NCBI GenBank assembly: GCA_018242485.1
Contig: JAFEBV010000023.1
Span: 1-59,169, forward strand
DNA: 59,169 nt
DNA from: Pseudomonadota bacterium
GTDB taxonomy: Bacteria; Pseudomonadota; Gammaproteobacteria; Xanthomonadales; Xanthomonadaceae
Reading direction: 5' to 3'
The notes under the pieces are model-generated. The model was not told where the DNA came from, ran no database searches, and saw only the letters and a program-made list of their open reading frames with translations. The position numbers were made by a program, and so were the translations under genes. Positions 27,851 through 36,142 of this stretch are shown piece after piece (position 1 is the first letter of the stretch; every line of letters starts with the position of its first letter).

Positions 27851-30636
27851 GGCACATCTCCGGCCTGCGTGCCCCGCATCTGCGCGGCGTCGCTGTGCAC
27901 GCCGATCGCATGCCTCCCGTCCACGTTTTCGTCCATGCCCTGCCCGTTTGCCGCACGCCCATCGACGGCATGCCCATCCACTGCCGATACGCCCTCATCG
28001 AGCACGCTCTCCGCCGGCAACCCACGCATGTTGTAGTTGGATGCCATCACCGCACCGTAAGCGCCCGCATCGGCGATCAGCAACACGTCGCCTTCGGCGG
28101 TCGCCGCAGGCAGGCGGCGGCGGCGTGCGAGCACGTCGCCGCTCTCGCAGATCGGCCCGACCACGTCGCACACCATGGTGTCGCCGGCATCCTCACGTGC
28201 GAGGTTGGCGATCTGGTGGAACGATCCATACAGCGCCGGGCGCAGCAACGTGTGCATGCCTGCATCCACGCCCACCCGGCGCACGCCGGCCTTCTCGATC
28301 ACCTGGGTCACGCGCGCCAGCAACACCCCGCATTCGGCGACCAGCCAGCGCCCGGGTTCGACCCACAATTCGTACTGCGGCCACGCCGCCTGCACCTGCG
28401 CCAGCGCGGCACCATACGCGGCCAAGTCGAAGGGTTCGGCATCGGCTTCGTAAGGCACGCCGAGACCGCCGCCGACATCGATTGACGCCACCGTGCCGAT
28501 GCCGTCGGCGATCCGGGCCAGTTGCGCGAACACTTCGGCCCAATGCGAGGTTTCGGCGATGCCGCTGCCGATGTGCGCGTGCAGGCCGACGATCCGCGCC
28601 CCGGCCGTGCGCGCGGCTTCCAGCAAGCCCGGCAACTCTTGCGCATCGAGGCCGAACTTCGCGCCCTTGCCGCCGGTGCGTACCTTCTCGTGGTGGCCGT
28701 GGCCGAAACCCGGGTCGATGCGCACGATGATCTCGCGCCCTGAAAAAAGTTCCGGCCAACGCTGTAATGGCACCGCGCTGTCGAGGGTGACGTGCACGCC
28801 GCGCGCGATGGCATCGGCGTATTCGCTGCGCGCCGCGAAGCTCGGCGTGAACAACACGCGCCGCGGATCGAGACCCGGCAGCACCGTGAACACGTGCGCC
28901 AGCTCGCCGCCGGAAACGCATTCCAGCCCCAGGCCTTCCGCAACCAGCGTGCGCAGGATGTCCGGATGCGCGTTCGCCTTGAGCGCATAGAAGCGCCGCC
29001 CGATCGCCGGCAGCGCGGCCAGTGCGCGCGCACGTTCGCGCACCGTCGGCAGGTGATAGACGTAGCGCGGCGTGCCCTGTGCGGCGAGCGCCAGCAGTTC
29101 GCCGCGGGCCGCGCGCCACCACGGTTGCGCACGCTGCGTGACCGCCCCTTGCAGGTCGCGCCAGCTCGGCCCGAACACCGTGGCCTCGTCCACCGGCATC
29201 GCGCCCGAACCGATCAGCAGCGCATGCAGGCGCGCCATCGTGCCCTGCGGGCCAGCGTCGTCGAGCAGTGCTTCATCGACCACGAAAGTGAGGTTGAGAT
29301 CGTTGGAGGACTGCGAGATCAGGTGCACGCGCTCGCGCCCGAATTGTTCCCACACCGCGCCCAGCTTGTGCAGCAGCGAACGCATACCGCGCCCGACGAG
29401 GGTGATCGCCGCGCACGGCGCGATCACCTTGACCTTGCACACCTGTGCCAGATCCGCGCACAACGCTTCGAGCACGTCGGAATTGACGAGGTTGTCCGAC
29501 GGATCCAGCGAAACGGTGACGTTGGCCTCCGAGGAACCGATCAAGTCCACCGACAAACCGTGGCGCTTGAAGCGCTCGAAGGTGTCGGCAAGGAAACCGA
29601 CCTGCTGCCACATGCCGATGGTCTCCATCGACACCAGCACGATGCCGCGCCGCGAACTGATCGCCTTCACCCCCGGCACCGTCGAGGCACTGCGCTCGAT
29701 GGCGGTGCCGGCCATGTGCGGCTGCGCGGTGTCGAGGATGAGGATCGGCACACCGACGTCGCGGCAGGGATGGATGCAGCGCGGATGCAGCACCTTGGCG
29801 CCGGTGGTGGCGATTTCCTGCGCCTCGGCGTAATCCAGCCGCGACAACAGGCGCGCATCGGGCACGAGGCGCGGATTGGCGCTGAACATGCCCGGCACGT
29901 CGGTCCAGATCTCCACCCGCAGCGCGCCGAGCAGGGCGCCGAAATACGCCGCCGAGGTATCCGAGCCACCACGGCCGAGGATCGCGGTGCCGCCATCGCC
30001 GTGGCGGGCGATGAAGCCCTGGGTGATGCGCAGCGGTGCGCCCGCCGCGAGGCGTTCGCGCAAGCGATCATCCGCTGCGGCATCGCAGGACACCGACAGC
30101 CGCCGCGCCCACGCGCTCTGGTTCGGCAAGGCCAGCGCGCGCAATCCCTCGCGCGCGTCCAGCCAATCCACGTCCAGCCCTTGCGAACGCAGGTACGCCG
30201 CGCCCAGCGTGGAGGACAACAATTCGCCCTGCGCCAGCACCTCGGCTTGCCAGTCGAGATCGGCCGCGTCGCGGCGCGGATCGGTGGACAGTGCGTGCAG
30301 CGCGCGCAGGCGTTCGCCGAGCACCGCGTCCACATCCAGATTCAGTTCACCGCAAAAATCACGGTGCCGTTGCGCGATCGTCTCGGCTTGGCGTGCGCAG
30401 GCATCCGCATCGGCGTGCGCATCGACCAGCGCCTGCAAGGCATTGGTGACGCCCGACAGCGCCGACACCACCACCAGCACGCGCGCATCCTCGCTCGCGG
30501 CTCGCGCGCGCATCAGCGCACCGATGGTGTCCCAGCGCGCCCGCGCGGACACGCTGGTGCCGCCGAACTTGAGCACGATCCAGCGCGGCGCGGCTGGATG
30601 GGGACCGGCGCCCGCCGGAGTAGCTTGGAAAGACAT
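27847..30636 (-). CDS. lysAC: Bifunctional aspartate kinase / diaminopimelate decarboxylase
   Basis: A 929-residue fusion that holds the first and last enzymes of the lysine/DAP pathway. The aspartokinase part (about 15-480) begins with WIVLKFGGTSVS and ends with ACT domains (ISSRRGIVLVSMETIGMW and after) expected to sense lysine or threonine. The decarboxylase part (about 530-880) has the PLP lysine Lys553 in FYALKANAH, then HIGSGI, GGGLGVP and CESGDVLA. The last 50 or so residues form a Gly/Asp/Ala-rich tail (AVDGHAVDGRAANG) beyond the usual end. The start at 30636 is set by the kinase motif; no strong SD is visible. Confidence 0.93.
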   Translation of the reverse strand: MSFQATPAGAGPHPAAPRWIVLKFGGTSVSARARWDTIGALMRARAASEDARVLVVVSALSGVTNALQALVDAHADADACARQAETIAQRHRDFCGELNLDVDAVLGERLRALHALSTDPRRDAADLDWQAEVLAQGELLSSTLGAAYLRSQGLDVDWLDAREGLRALALPNQSAWARRLSVSCDAAADDRLRERLAAGAPLRITQGFIARHGDGGTAILGRGGSDTSAAYFGALLGALRVEIWTDVPGMFSANPRLVPDARLLSRLDYAEAQEIATTGAKVLHPRCIHPCRDVGVPILILDTAQPHMAGTAIERSASTVPGVKAISSRRGIVLVSMETIGMWQQVGFLADTFERFKRHGLSVDLIGSSEANVTVSLDPSDNLVNSDVLEALCADLAQVCKVKVIAPCAAITLVGRGMRSLLHKLGAVWEQFGRERVHLISQSSNDLNLTFVVDEALLDDAGPQGTMARLHALLIGSGAMPVDEATVFGPSWRDLQGAVTQRAQPWWRAARGELLALAAQGTPRYVYHLPTVRERARALAALPAIGRRFYALKANAHPDILRTLVAEGLGLECVSGGELAHVFTVLPGLDPRRVLFTPSFAARSEYADAIARGVHVTLDSAVPLQRWPELFSGREIIVRIDPGFGHGHHEKVRTGGKGAKFGLDAQELPGLLEAARTAGARIVGLHAHIGSGIAETSHWAEVFAQLARIADGIGTVASIDVGGGLGVPYEADAEPFDLAAYGAALAQVQAAWPQYELWVEPGRWLVAECGVLLARVTQVIEKAGVRRVGVDAGMHTLLRPALYGSFHQIANLAREDAGDTMVCDVVGPICESGDVLARRRRLPAATAEGDVLLIADAGAYGAVMASNYNMRGLPAESVLDEGVSAVDGHAVDGRAANGQGMDENVDGRHAIGVHSDAAQMRGTQAGDVP

Positions 30637-30846
30637 GAGGAACCCGCGTGAACAAACAGTGCGCCGATGGCGCGAGCGACCTTGCATGATAAGCCAAGCA
30701 AGGGCTTGAATCCCCCGATTCATGCGCAACCGCCATGACCTCGCGGCATGATCACAAGCCACGCCCACCTGCCGCGTGGCCGCGGCGTATGCTTGGGCGG
30801 AAATCCGACCTCGCCACGTCCACAATTCTTCGACCGGAGAACCCCC
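30637..30846. other. Divergent promoter region between lysAC and the EF-G2 gene
   Basis: A short gap for two divergent promoters. On the lysAC strand a TATCAT hexamer sits inside the imperfect palindrome CCTTGC...GCAAGG near 30684-30707. A small stem TGAATC-CCCC-GATTCA follows at about 30708-30723. No lysine riboswitch core was recognised. Confidence 0.4.
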
Positions 30847-32898
30847 ATGCCCGCCCATGCCACCGCGCAAATCCGCAACCTCGCCCTCGTGGGCCACAAC
30901 GGCGCCGGCAAGACCACCCTGTTCGAAGCCCTGCTGCATGCCGGCGGCGTGATCCAGGCGGCAGGCAGCGTCGAGCGCGGCAGCACGGTATCCGACTTTG
31001 ATCCGATGGAGCGCGAGCGCCAGCACTCGATCAACTCGGCGATCGCTTCGATCGATCACGGCGATGTCCACATCAACCTGATCGACACCCCCGGGTACCG
31101 CGATTTTCGCGGTGCGTCGTTCTCGGCGCTGGATGCGGTGGAAACCTGCGCCATCGTGGTCAACGCCGCCAGCGGCATCGAGCACACCACCCGCCGCATG
31201 ATGGAGCAGGCCGCCCAGCGCGCACGCTCGCGCATGATCATCGTCAACCGCATCGATGCCGAGGGCGCGGATCCGGGCCGGGTCATCGACGCTCTGCGCG
31301 ATGCCTTCGGCAACATCTGCCTGCCGATCAACCTGCCGGCGAACGGCGGCCGCGACACCGTCGATTGCTTCTTCAACCCCGGCGGCGATTCCGACATCGG
31401 CCCGGTGGGCGAATGGCACCAGAAAATCCTCGATCAAGTGGTGGAGATCAACGAAACGGTGATGGATCACTATCTCGATCTGGGCGAGGAGGGCCTGAGC
31501 CCGCAGGAACTGCACGACGCCTTCGAGCAATGCCTGCGCGAGGGCCATCTGGTGCCGATCTGTTTCGCTTCCGCGCGCACCGGCGCGGGCGTGAAGGAAC
31601 TGCTCGACATCGCCGCGCGCCTGCTGCCGCACCCGGGCGAGGCCAATCCGCCGGCGTTCGTGAAGGGCACCGGCGAGGAAGCGCAACCGATCGTGGCCGA
31701 GCCCGATCCGGGCAAGCACGTCATCGCCGACGTGTTCAAGATCGTCAACGATCCCTTCGTCGGCAAGCTCTCGGTGCTGCGCCTGTATCAAGGAACCATC
31801 CGCCGCGACAGCCAGTTGTTCATCGACGACGGACGCAAGCCGTTCAAGGTCGGCCACCTGTTCAAGCTCAAGGGCAAGGATCACGTCGAGATCGAGCACG
31901 CCATCCCCGGCGACATCGTCGCGGTGGCCAAGGTCGAGGAAATCCACTTTGATGCGGTGCTGCACGATTCGCACGACGAGGATCAGATCCATCTCAAGCC
32001 GCATGCTTTTCCGCATCCGATGTTCGGGCTGGCGATCGAGGCGGCCACCCGCGGGCAGGAACAGAAACTCTCGATGGCCCTGCACAAACTCGCCGAGGAA
32101 GATCCCTGCTTCCACGTCGAACACAACAAGGAAATGAACGAGACCGTGATCCGCGGACTGGGCGAACTGCACCTGCGGGTGATGCTCGAGCGCATGAAGG
32201 CGCGCTACGGCGTGGAGGTGACCTCGCACCCGCCGCGCATCGCCTACCGCGAGACGATCTCGTTCAAGGCCGAAGGCCACCACCGCCACAAGAAACAGAC
32301 CGGCGGTGCCGGCCAGTTCGGCGAGGTGTACCTGCGCATCGAACCGTTGCCGCGCGGCAGCGGCTTCGAGTTCCGCGACGAGGTCAAGGGCGGCACCATC
32401 CCCGGCCAGTTCATCCCGGCAGTCGAGAAGGGCGTGCGCATGGTGCTCGACGGCGGCGCGATCGCCGGCTACCCGCTGCAGGACGTGCGCGTGATTGTGT
32501 ACGACGGCAAGTACCACACGGTGGATTCCAAGGAAGTCGCCTTCGTGTCCGCCGGCAAGAAGGCCTTCCTCGACGCCATCGCCAAGGCCGGGCCGCAGGT
32601 GCTCGAACCGATCGTGGTGGTCGAAGTCGCCGCGCCCGAGCAGCACATGGGGGATATCACCGGCGGCCTGTCCGGCAAGCGCGCGCGCATCAACGGTACC
32701 GACAGCAGCGGCGATGGCGAAATCCTCATCAAGGCGCAGATGCCGTTGTCGGAACTGGAAGGCTACGCCGCCGAACTCAAGGGCATGACCGGCGGCCGTG
32801 GCCGTTACACCCTCGACTTCAGCCATTACGAGCCGGTGCCGGCGAGCGTGCAGAAGCAGTTGGTGGAGGCCTTCAAGCCCAGGCACGAGGAGGAGTGA
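30847..32898 (+). CDS. fusA: Elongation factor G-like GTPase (EF-G2 subfamily)
   Basis: A 683-residue translational GTPase with EF-G domain layout, next to no ribosomal-protein genes. G1 is GHNGAGKTT (16-24), G3 is DTPGYRDF (80-87) and G4 is NRID (134-137). The catalytic His of ordinary EF-G is Tyr84 here, as in the EF-G2 type known from Thermus. The usual NKxD lysine is Arg. Domain IV includes the conserved KKQTGGAGQFGEVYL and ends with GRGRYTLDFSHYEPVP. It is probably an accessory factor rather than the housekeeping fusA, which normally sits in the str operon. GGAGA upstream supports the ATG. Confidence 0.85.
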   Translation: MPAHATAQIRNLALVGHNGAGKTTLFEALLHAGGVIQAAGSVERGSTVSDFDPMERERQHSINSAIASIDHGDVHINLIDTPGYRDFRGASFSALDAVETCAIVVNAASGIEHTTRRMMEQAAQRARSRMIIVNRIDAEGADPGRVIDALRDAFGNICLPINLPANGGRDTVDCFFNPGGDSDIGPVGEWHQKILDQVVEINETVMDHYLDLGEEGLSPQELHDAFEQCLREGHLVPICFASARTGAGVKELLDIAARLLPHPGEANPPAFVKGTGEEAQPIVAEPDPGKHVIADVFKIVNDPFVGKLSVLRLYQGTIRRDSQLFIDDGRKPFKVGHLFKLKGKDHVEIEHAIPGDIVAVAKVEEIHFDAVLHDSHDEDQIHLKPHAFPHPMFGLAIEAATRGQEQKLSMALHKLAEEDPCFHVEHNKEMNETVIRGLGELHLRVMLERMKARYGVEVTSHPPRIAYRETISFKAEGHHRHKKQTGGAGQFGEVYLRIEPLPRGSGFEFRDEVKGGTIPGQFIPAVEKGVRMVLDGGAIAGYPLQDVRVIVYDGKYHTVDSKEVAFVSAGKKAFLDAIAKAGPQVLEPIVVVEVAAPEQHMGDITGGLSGKRARINGTDSSGDGEILIKAQMPLSELEGYAAELKGMTGGRGRYTLDFSHYEPVPASVQKQLVEAFKPRHEEE

Positions 32899-33052
32899 GG
32901 GCGATGCACCGGCAGATCGTCGCCGCGCTCGCAGCCGGCGCTCGCGAACAGCCGTAGGGCGATTCCTACCCTGCATTGCAGGTTCGCCTGATAGGAACGG
33001 GGCAGTCGGGTGGCGACACTGTGCGCATCGCCCCCCGCTGCCCGGAACCACC

Positions 33053-33556
33053 ATGATCGCTCGCCCACCCTGCCTGTCGCTGGCCCTCATCCTCGCGCTG
33101 GGCATCGCCCTGCCCGCCCATGCCACGCATGCCGCGCACGCGACCCAGCACGCACGCCCTGCGCCCGCCACATCGACCGCAATCCATCGCGTCGTCGTCA
33201 AACCCTCCCGCACGACGAGGCCGTCGCACCAGCGAGCGTCGCACGACGACGGCGCAAGCACGACACAAGCATCCACACCATCGCAACGCGGCACCCATGA
33301 TCGACAACACGTGTCGGCAAGCCCCGCCACCCGCACGGCCGAGCACCGCACCCTGCTGCGCCTGTTGGAACGGCAGGAACGCGCGCAACAGCGCGAGCAG
33401 GCTGCCGCCGCCGCACGCGCAGCGCATATCTACGCCGTATCGCAGACCAACGCGCCGATCCTCGCCGACACCCGCGCCTGCAAGCGCACCGGCGCGCATG
33501 GCGAATCGATCTACGAGAACTGCGCGCTCACGTCGGCTGCCCAGCCGCCGCGCTGA
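33053..33556 (+). CDS. Secreted hypothetical protein, low complexity
   Basis: A 167-residue protein with a clear signal peptide (MIARPPCLSLALILALGIAL, cleavage after AHA near residue 24). A His/Ala/Thr/Ser-rich segment follows, then a helical stretch of Arg/Glu/Gln (LLRLLERQERAQQREQAAAA). Two C-terminal cysteines are in DTRACKRTG and YENCALT, probably a disulfide. I do not recognise a family. The ATG at 33053 is chosen for the signal peptide; GGAAC precedes it. It follows the EF-G2 gene by 154 bases. Confidence 0.6.
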   Translation: MIARPPCLSLALILALGIALPAHATHAAHATQHARPAPATSTAIHRVVVKPSRTTRPSHQRASHDDGASTTQASTPSQRGTHDRQHVSASPATRTAEHRTLLRLLERQERAQQREQAAAAARAAHIYAVSQTNAPILADTRACKRTGAHGESIYENCALTSAAQPPR

Positions 33557-33655
33557 GACGTTGCGAAGGATTCCATCCGAACAGCACGAGCCCCGGTGCC
33601 GTCGGGCCGATTGCAAGGTAGCTCGGGTTGAACGAAAACCGGGCTGAAGGAACTT

Positions 33656-33684
33656 TTGACATCTCACATGGCATGATTAGTAAT
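33656..33684 (+). promoter_or_regulatory. Sigma-70-type promoter TTGACA-N17-AGTAAT for the TPR-sulfotransferase gene
   Basis: A consensus -35 (TTGACA, 33656-33661) lies 17 bases from AGTAAT (33679-33684, four of six matches). The start codon is at 33715, so the leader would be about 25 bases. The region is markedly AT-rich for this genome. Confidence 0.55.
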
Positions 33685-33699
33685 TCACATATGTGAATT
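33682..33699. promoter_or_regulatory. Perfect 18-bp palindrome AATTCACATATGTGAATT (candidate operator)
   Basis: A fully self-complementary 18-mer overlaps the -10 element and the expected start of transcription of the TPR-sulfotransferase gene. That is the classic placement for a repressor dimer. The regulator is unknown and not encoded next to it. Confidence 0.6.
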
Positions 33700-33714
33700 G
33701 CAACGGCAAAATTC

Positions 33715-35223
33715 ATGCAGAGCGATCCAACCGGGACGGCAGGTGGCGCAACACCAGCGGACGGCCATTGCCCAAACGATGCGCAGGCGTGGCTGGCACA
33801 AGGCCGTGACTGCGTGCGTCGCGGCGACCGCGCTGCGGCCATCGTGGCCTTCCGTGCGGGCTTGCGACTGCAACCGGATCACACGGATCTGATGGTCGAG
33901 CTCGCCGATGCGTTGTGCGTGAACGGCGACAGCGAAAGCGCGATCCCGATCATGAAAAAGGCCACCTCACTGGCACCTGATGCGCGCGATGCGTGGATTG
34001 GCCTCGGCAAGGCGCACATCGCCAACGCCGACCCGAAACAGGCCAAGCCCGCGTTCGAGCGCGCGCTGGAATGCGATCCCAGCTACACCGTCGCCCGCAG
34101 CGCACTGGGCAATGCGTTGCGACAACTCGGCGACATCGACGGTGCCATCGCCTGCTTCCGCAGTTGCCTGGGCGATCGCACGGTGGCGCCACGCGCATGG
34201 TTCAACCTGTGCAATTGCAAGACCCTGAAATTCACCGCGCGCGACATGGCCACGCTGCGCCTGCTGCACGACGACCGCAGCATGAGCGACGCCGACCGCG
34301 TGTTCGTCGGCTACGCGCTGTCCAAGGCGCTGGAGGATCAGGGCGTGTACCGCGCGGCGTTCGGCATCCTGTGCGAGACCAATCGCCTCGCGCGCCATCG
34401 CATCACCTGGGATGGGCCGAAGTTCAGCCGCCAGGTCGCGGCAGTCGGCGATGCCTTCACCGGCCCGTTTCCGCCGGCGAACGATGCGTCCATCGGGCGC
34501 GAGGTGGTGTTCCTGATTTCCATGCCGCGCTCGGGCTCCACGCTCACCGAGCAGATCCTGTCGATGCACCCGCAGATGGAAGGCGCAGGGGAACTGCCCG
34601 ATCTGGACATCGTGCTGACCGCCGAAACCAACCGCCGTCGCAAGGATTTTCCGGACTGGGTGGCCGATGCGAGCGCCGAGGATTGGCGACGGCTGGGCGA
34701 TGAGTACCTGAGCCGCACCGCGCGCTGGCGCAGCGAAAAACCCATCAGCCTCGACAAGAGTTTGCAGAACTGGCTGCTGGTGGGCGCGGCGGCGATGATG
34801 CTGCCCGGCGCGCGCTTCATCGATTGCCGGCGCGACCGGGTGGAAACCTGCCTCGCCTGTTTCCGCCAGTTGTTCGCCTTCGGCACCTACTACAGCTACG
34901 ACATCGACGAACTGGCACGGTACTGGCACGACTACGACCGCCTGTGCCGCATCTGGCATCAGCGCCTGCCCGATCGTTTCACGACGCACTCCTACGAGGA
35001 TCTGCAACTCGATCCGGAAGCGCAGACCCGCCGCCTGCTGGATTTCCTCGGCCTGCCCTTCGACCCGGCCTGCCTCGATTTCCACCGATCCGAACGCGCC
35101 GTGCGCACCTTCAGCGCCGCGCAGGTGCGCGAACCGCTGCGCCGCGACACCGCCCGCGCCCCGCGCTACGGCACCACCCTGAATCCGCTGCGTGCCGCAC
35201 TGGCGCGCGGCGATGGGATCTGA
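33715..35223 (+). CDS. TPR-repeat sulfotransferase
   Basis: A 502-residue protein. Residues 22-160 form about four TPR units (WLAQGRDCVRRGDRAAAIVA and repeats), a protein- or peptide-binding scaffold. The C-terminal part is a PAPS-dependent sulfotransferase: the 5'-phosphosulfate loop PRSGSTL is at 271-277 (in FLISMPRSGSTLTEQIL). The 3'-phosphate-binding helix is seen as IDCRRDRVETCLACFRQLF. There is no signal peptide, so it is probably cytoplasmic. The substrate is unknown; TPR fusions suggest a protein, peptide or glycan acceptor. It stands alone behind its own promoter, which carries a perfect palindrome. Confidence 0.85.
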   Translation: MQSDPTGTAGGATPADGHCPNDAQAWLAQGRDCVRRGDRAAAIVAFRAGLRLQPDHTDLMVELADALCVNGDSESAIPIMKKATSLAPDARDAWIGLGKAHIANADPKQAKPAFERALECDPSYTVARSALGNALRQLGDIDGAIACFRSCLGDRTVAPRAWFNLCNCKTLKFTARDMATLRLLHDDRSMSDADRVFVGYALSKALEDQGVYRAAFGILCETNRLARHRITWDGPKFSRQVAAVGDAFTGPFPPANDASIGREVVFLISMPRSGSTLTEQILSMHPQMEGAGELPDLDIVLTAETNRRRKDFPDWVADASAEDWRRLGDEYLSRTARWRSEKPISLDKSLQNWLLVGAAAMMLPGARFIDCRRDRVETCLACFRQLFAFGTYYSYDIDELARYWHDYDRLCRIWHQRLPDRFTTHSYEDLQLDPEAQTRRLLDFLGLPFDPACLDFHRSERAVRTFSAAQVREPLRRDTARAPRYGTTLNPLRAALARGDGI

Positions 35224-35258
35224 ACTGTCGAACGCGTCGAAATTTCAACGCATCCCGA

Positions 35259-35771
35259 TCATTCGCCGCGTGCGCGGCGCTTGGGCTGCAACATCGTCCC
35301 GGTGCACTGCGGCGAGCCGCAGCGGCAGGCCCAGATCGCCTTCAGGCGCGCGGTCTGGCGTTCTTCCAGGGTGATGCCGTAGTTGTAGGTCAGTTCCTCT
35401 CCCATCCTGATGTCGCGCTTGGCCTCGATGAACACGCGATCAGCGCGCCGATCGCGACCGTCGGCCTCCTCCAGCACCGCCTCGCAATTCGGATCGCAGC
35501 CGTGGTTGATCCAGCGCGCGTCGTTGCCGTCGAGGTTGGCGTCGATGATGTAACGATCGTTCAGCGTGAACAGGAAAGTGTGGCCCGTCTCGGTGCTGCC
35601 GTCGTACTGGTGGTCGGCCTGCGCGTGGGTCATTCTCCGCCCTTTGTACTCGATCAGCCGCGTGCCCGCCTGAATGTCGGCAACGGCGAACATGCCGTTG
35701 CCGTGGATGGCGGAATGGCGAACCTGGATTTTGCTGGACGCCCGTTTGCGGGACATGGACTGGCCGGACAT
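35259..35771 (-). CDS. SET-domain protein (lysine methyltransferase-like)
   Basis: A 170-residue protein that is nearly all SET domain. The SAM and lysine channel motifs are intact: GNGMFAVADIQAGTRLIEY at the start, INHGCDPNCEAVL (88-100) and EELTYNYG. A post-SET zinc motif (CRCGSPQCTG) follows. Bacterial SET proteins methylate lysines of ribosomal, DNA-binding or host proteins; the target here is unknown. The ATG at 35771 has GAGG five bases upstream. It converges with the sulfotransferase gene with a 35-base gap. Confidence 0.85.
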   Translation of the reverse strand: MSGQSMSRKRASSKIQVRHSAIHGNGMFAVADIQAGTRLIEYKGRRMTHAQADHQYDGSTETGHTFLFTLNDRYIIDANLDGNDARWINHGCDPNCEAVLEEADGRDRRADRVFIEAKRDIRMGEELTYNYGITLEERQTARLKAIWACRCGSPQCTGTMLQPKRRARGE

Positions 35772-36142
35772 GCGCACCTCGCTGCGAAGGCACGCATTGT
35801 CGCCGTTCGTGGGCGCATGGCAAGCCCGAGGCGAAGTAGCGTAGGCCAGGATGCAGGTCGCAATCTGGAACTTTCACAACCACATGCATGTGGATCCGCA
35901 AATGAACGCAAATGAACGCGAAGGTTCTCAGGAACCATTGCAGCATGCTTCATTGGCGTTGATTGGCGTTCATTTGCGGACTGCATTTTTGCACCGAAGT
36001 TATCGAAGATCGACATTGGGATCGAGGCAACCGAGGAAAATAGGTTGATCCAGATCATCCATATCCCGGCATCATGGCTGGCGTGGGCCCGCACCAAAGC
36101 GTACAATTCTGGTACTGATTCAAGCCCGCCCGGCCCTTTGCC
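35772..36142. other. Intergenic region with a large inverted repeat, upstream of the suf regulator
   Basis: About 370 bases without a gene. The left part holds a large inverted repeat (35895-35980). The right part should hold the suf promoter; TACAAT at 36102-36107 is the best -10 candidate, 36 bases before the regulator ATG. I could not identify a clear Rrf2/IscR operator. Confidence 0.5.
35895..35980. repeat. Long inverted repeat with 15-bp perfect outer arms
   Basis: TCCGCAAATGAACGC (35895-35909) is exactly complementary to GCGTTCATTTGCGGA (35966-35980). Inside, AAATGAACGC is repeated directly and pairs with a slightly diverged GCGTTGATTG copy on the other side. A GGTTC-TCAG-GAACC hairpin lies near the centre. 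The whole could fold as a stem of about 30 bp. It is likely a member of a dispersed intergenic repeat family or a small non-autonomous element. Confidence 0.6.

Noticed and set aside
30637..30846. Lysine riboswitch upstream of lysAC
   Set aside because: The gap is short and no conserved riboswitch core or terminator was recognised.
27847..33351. A single 1834-codon minus-strand open frame
   Set aside because: Only 27847-30636 is a real protein (LysAC). The upstream part is antisense to the EF-G2 gene and is a high-GC shadow frame.
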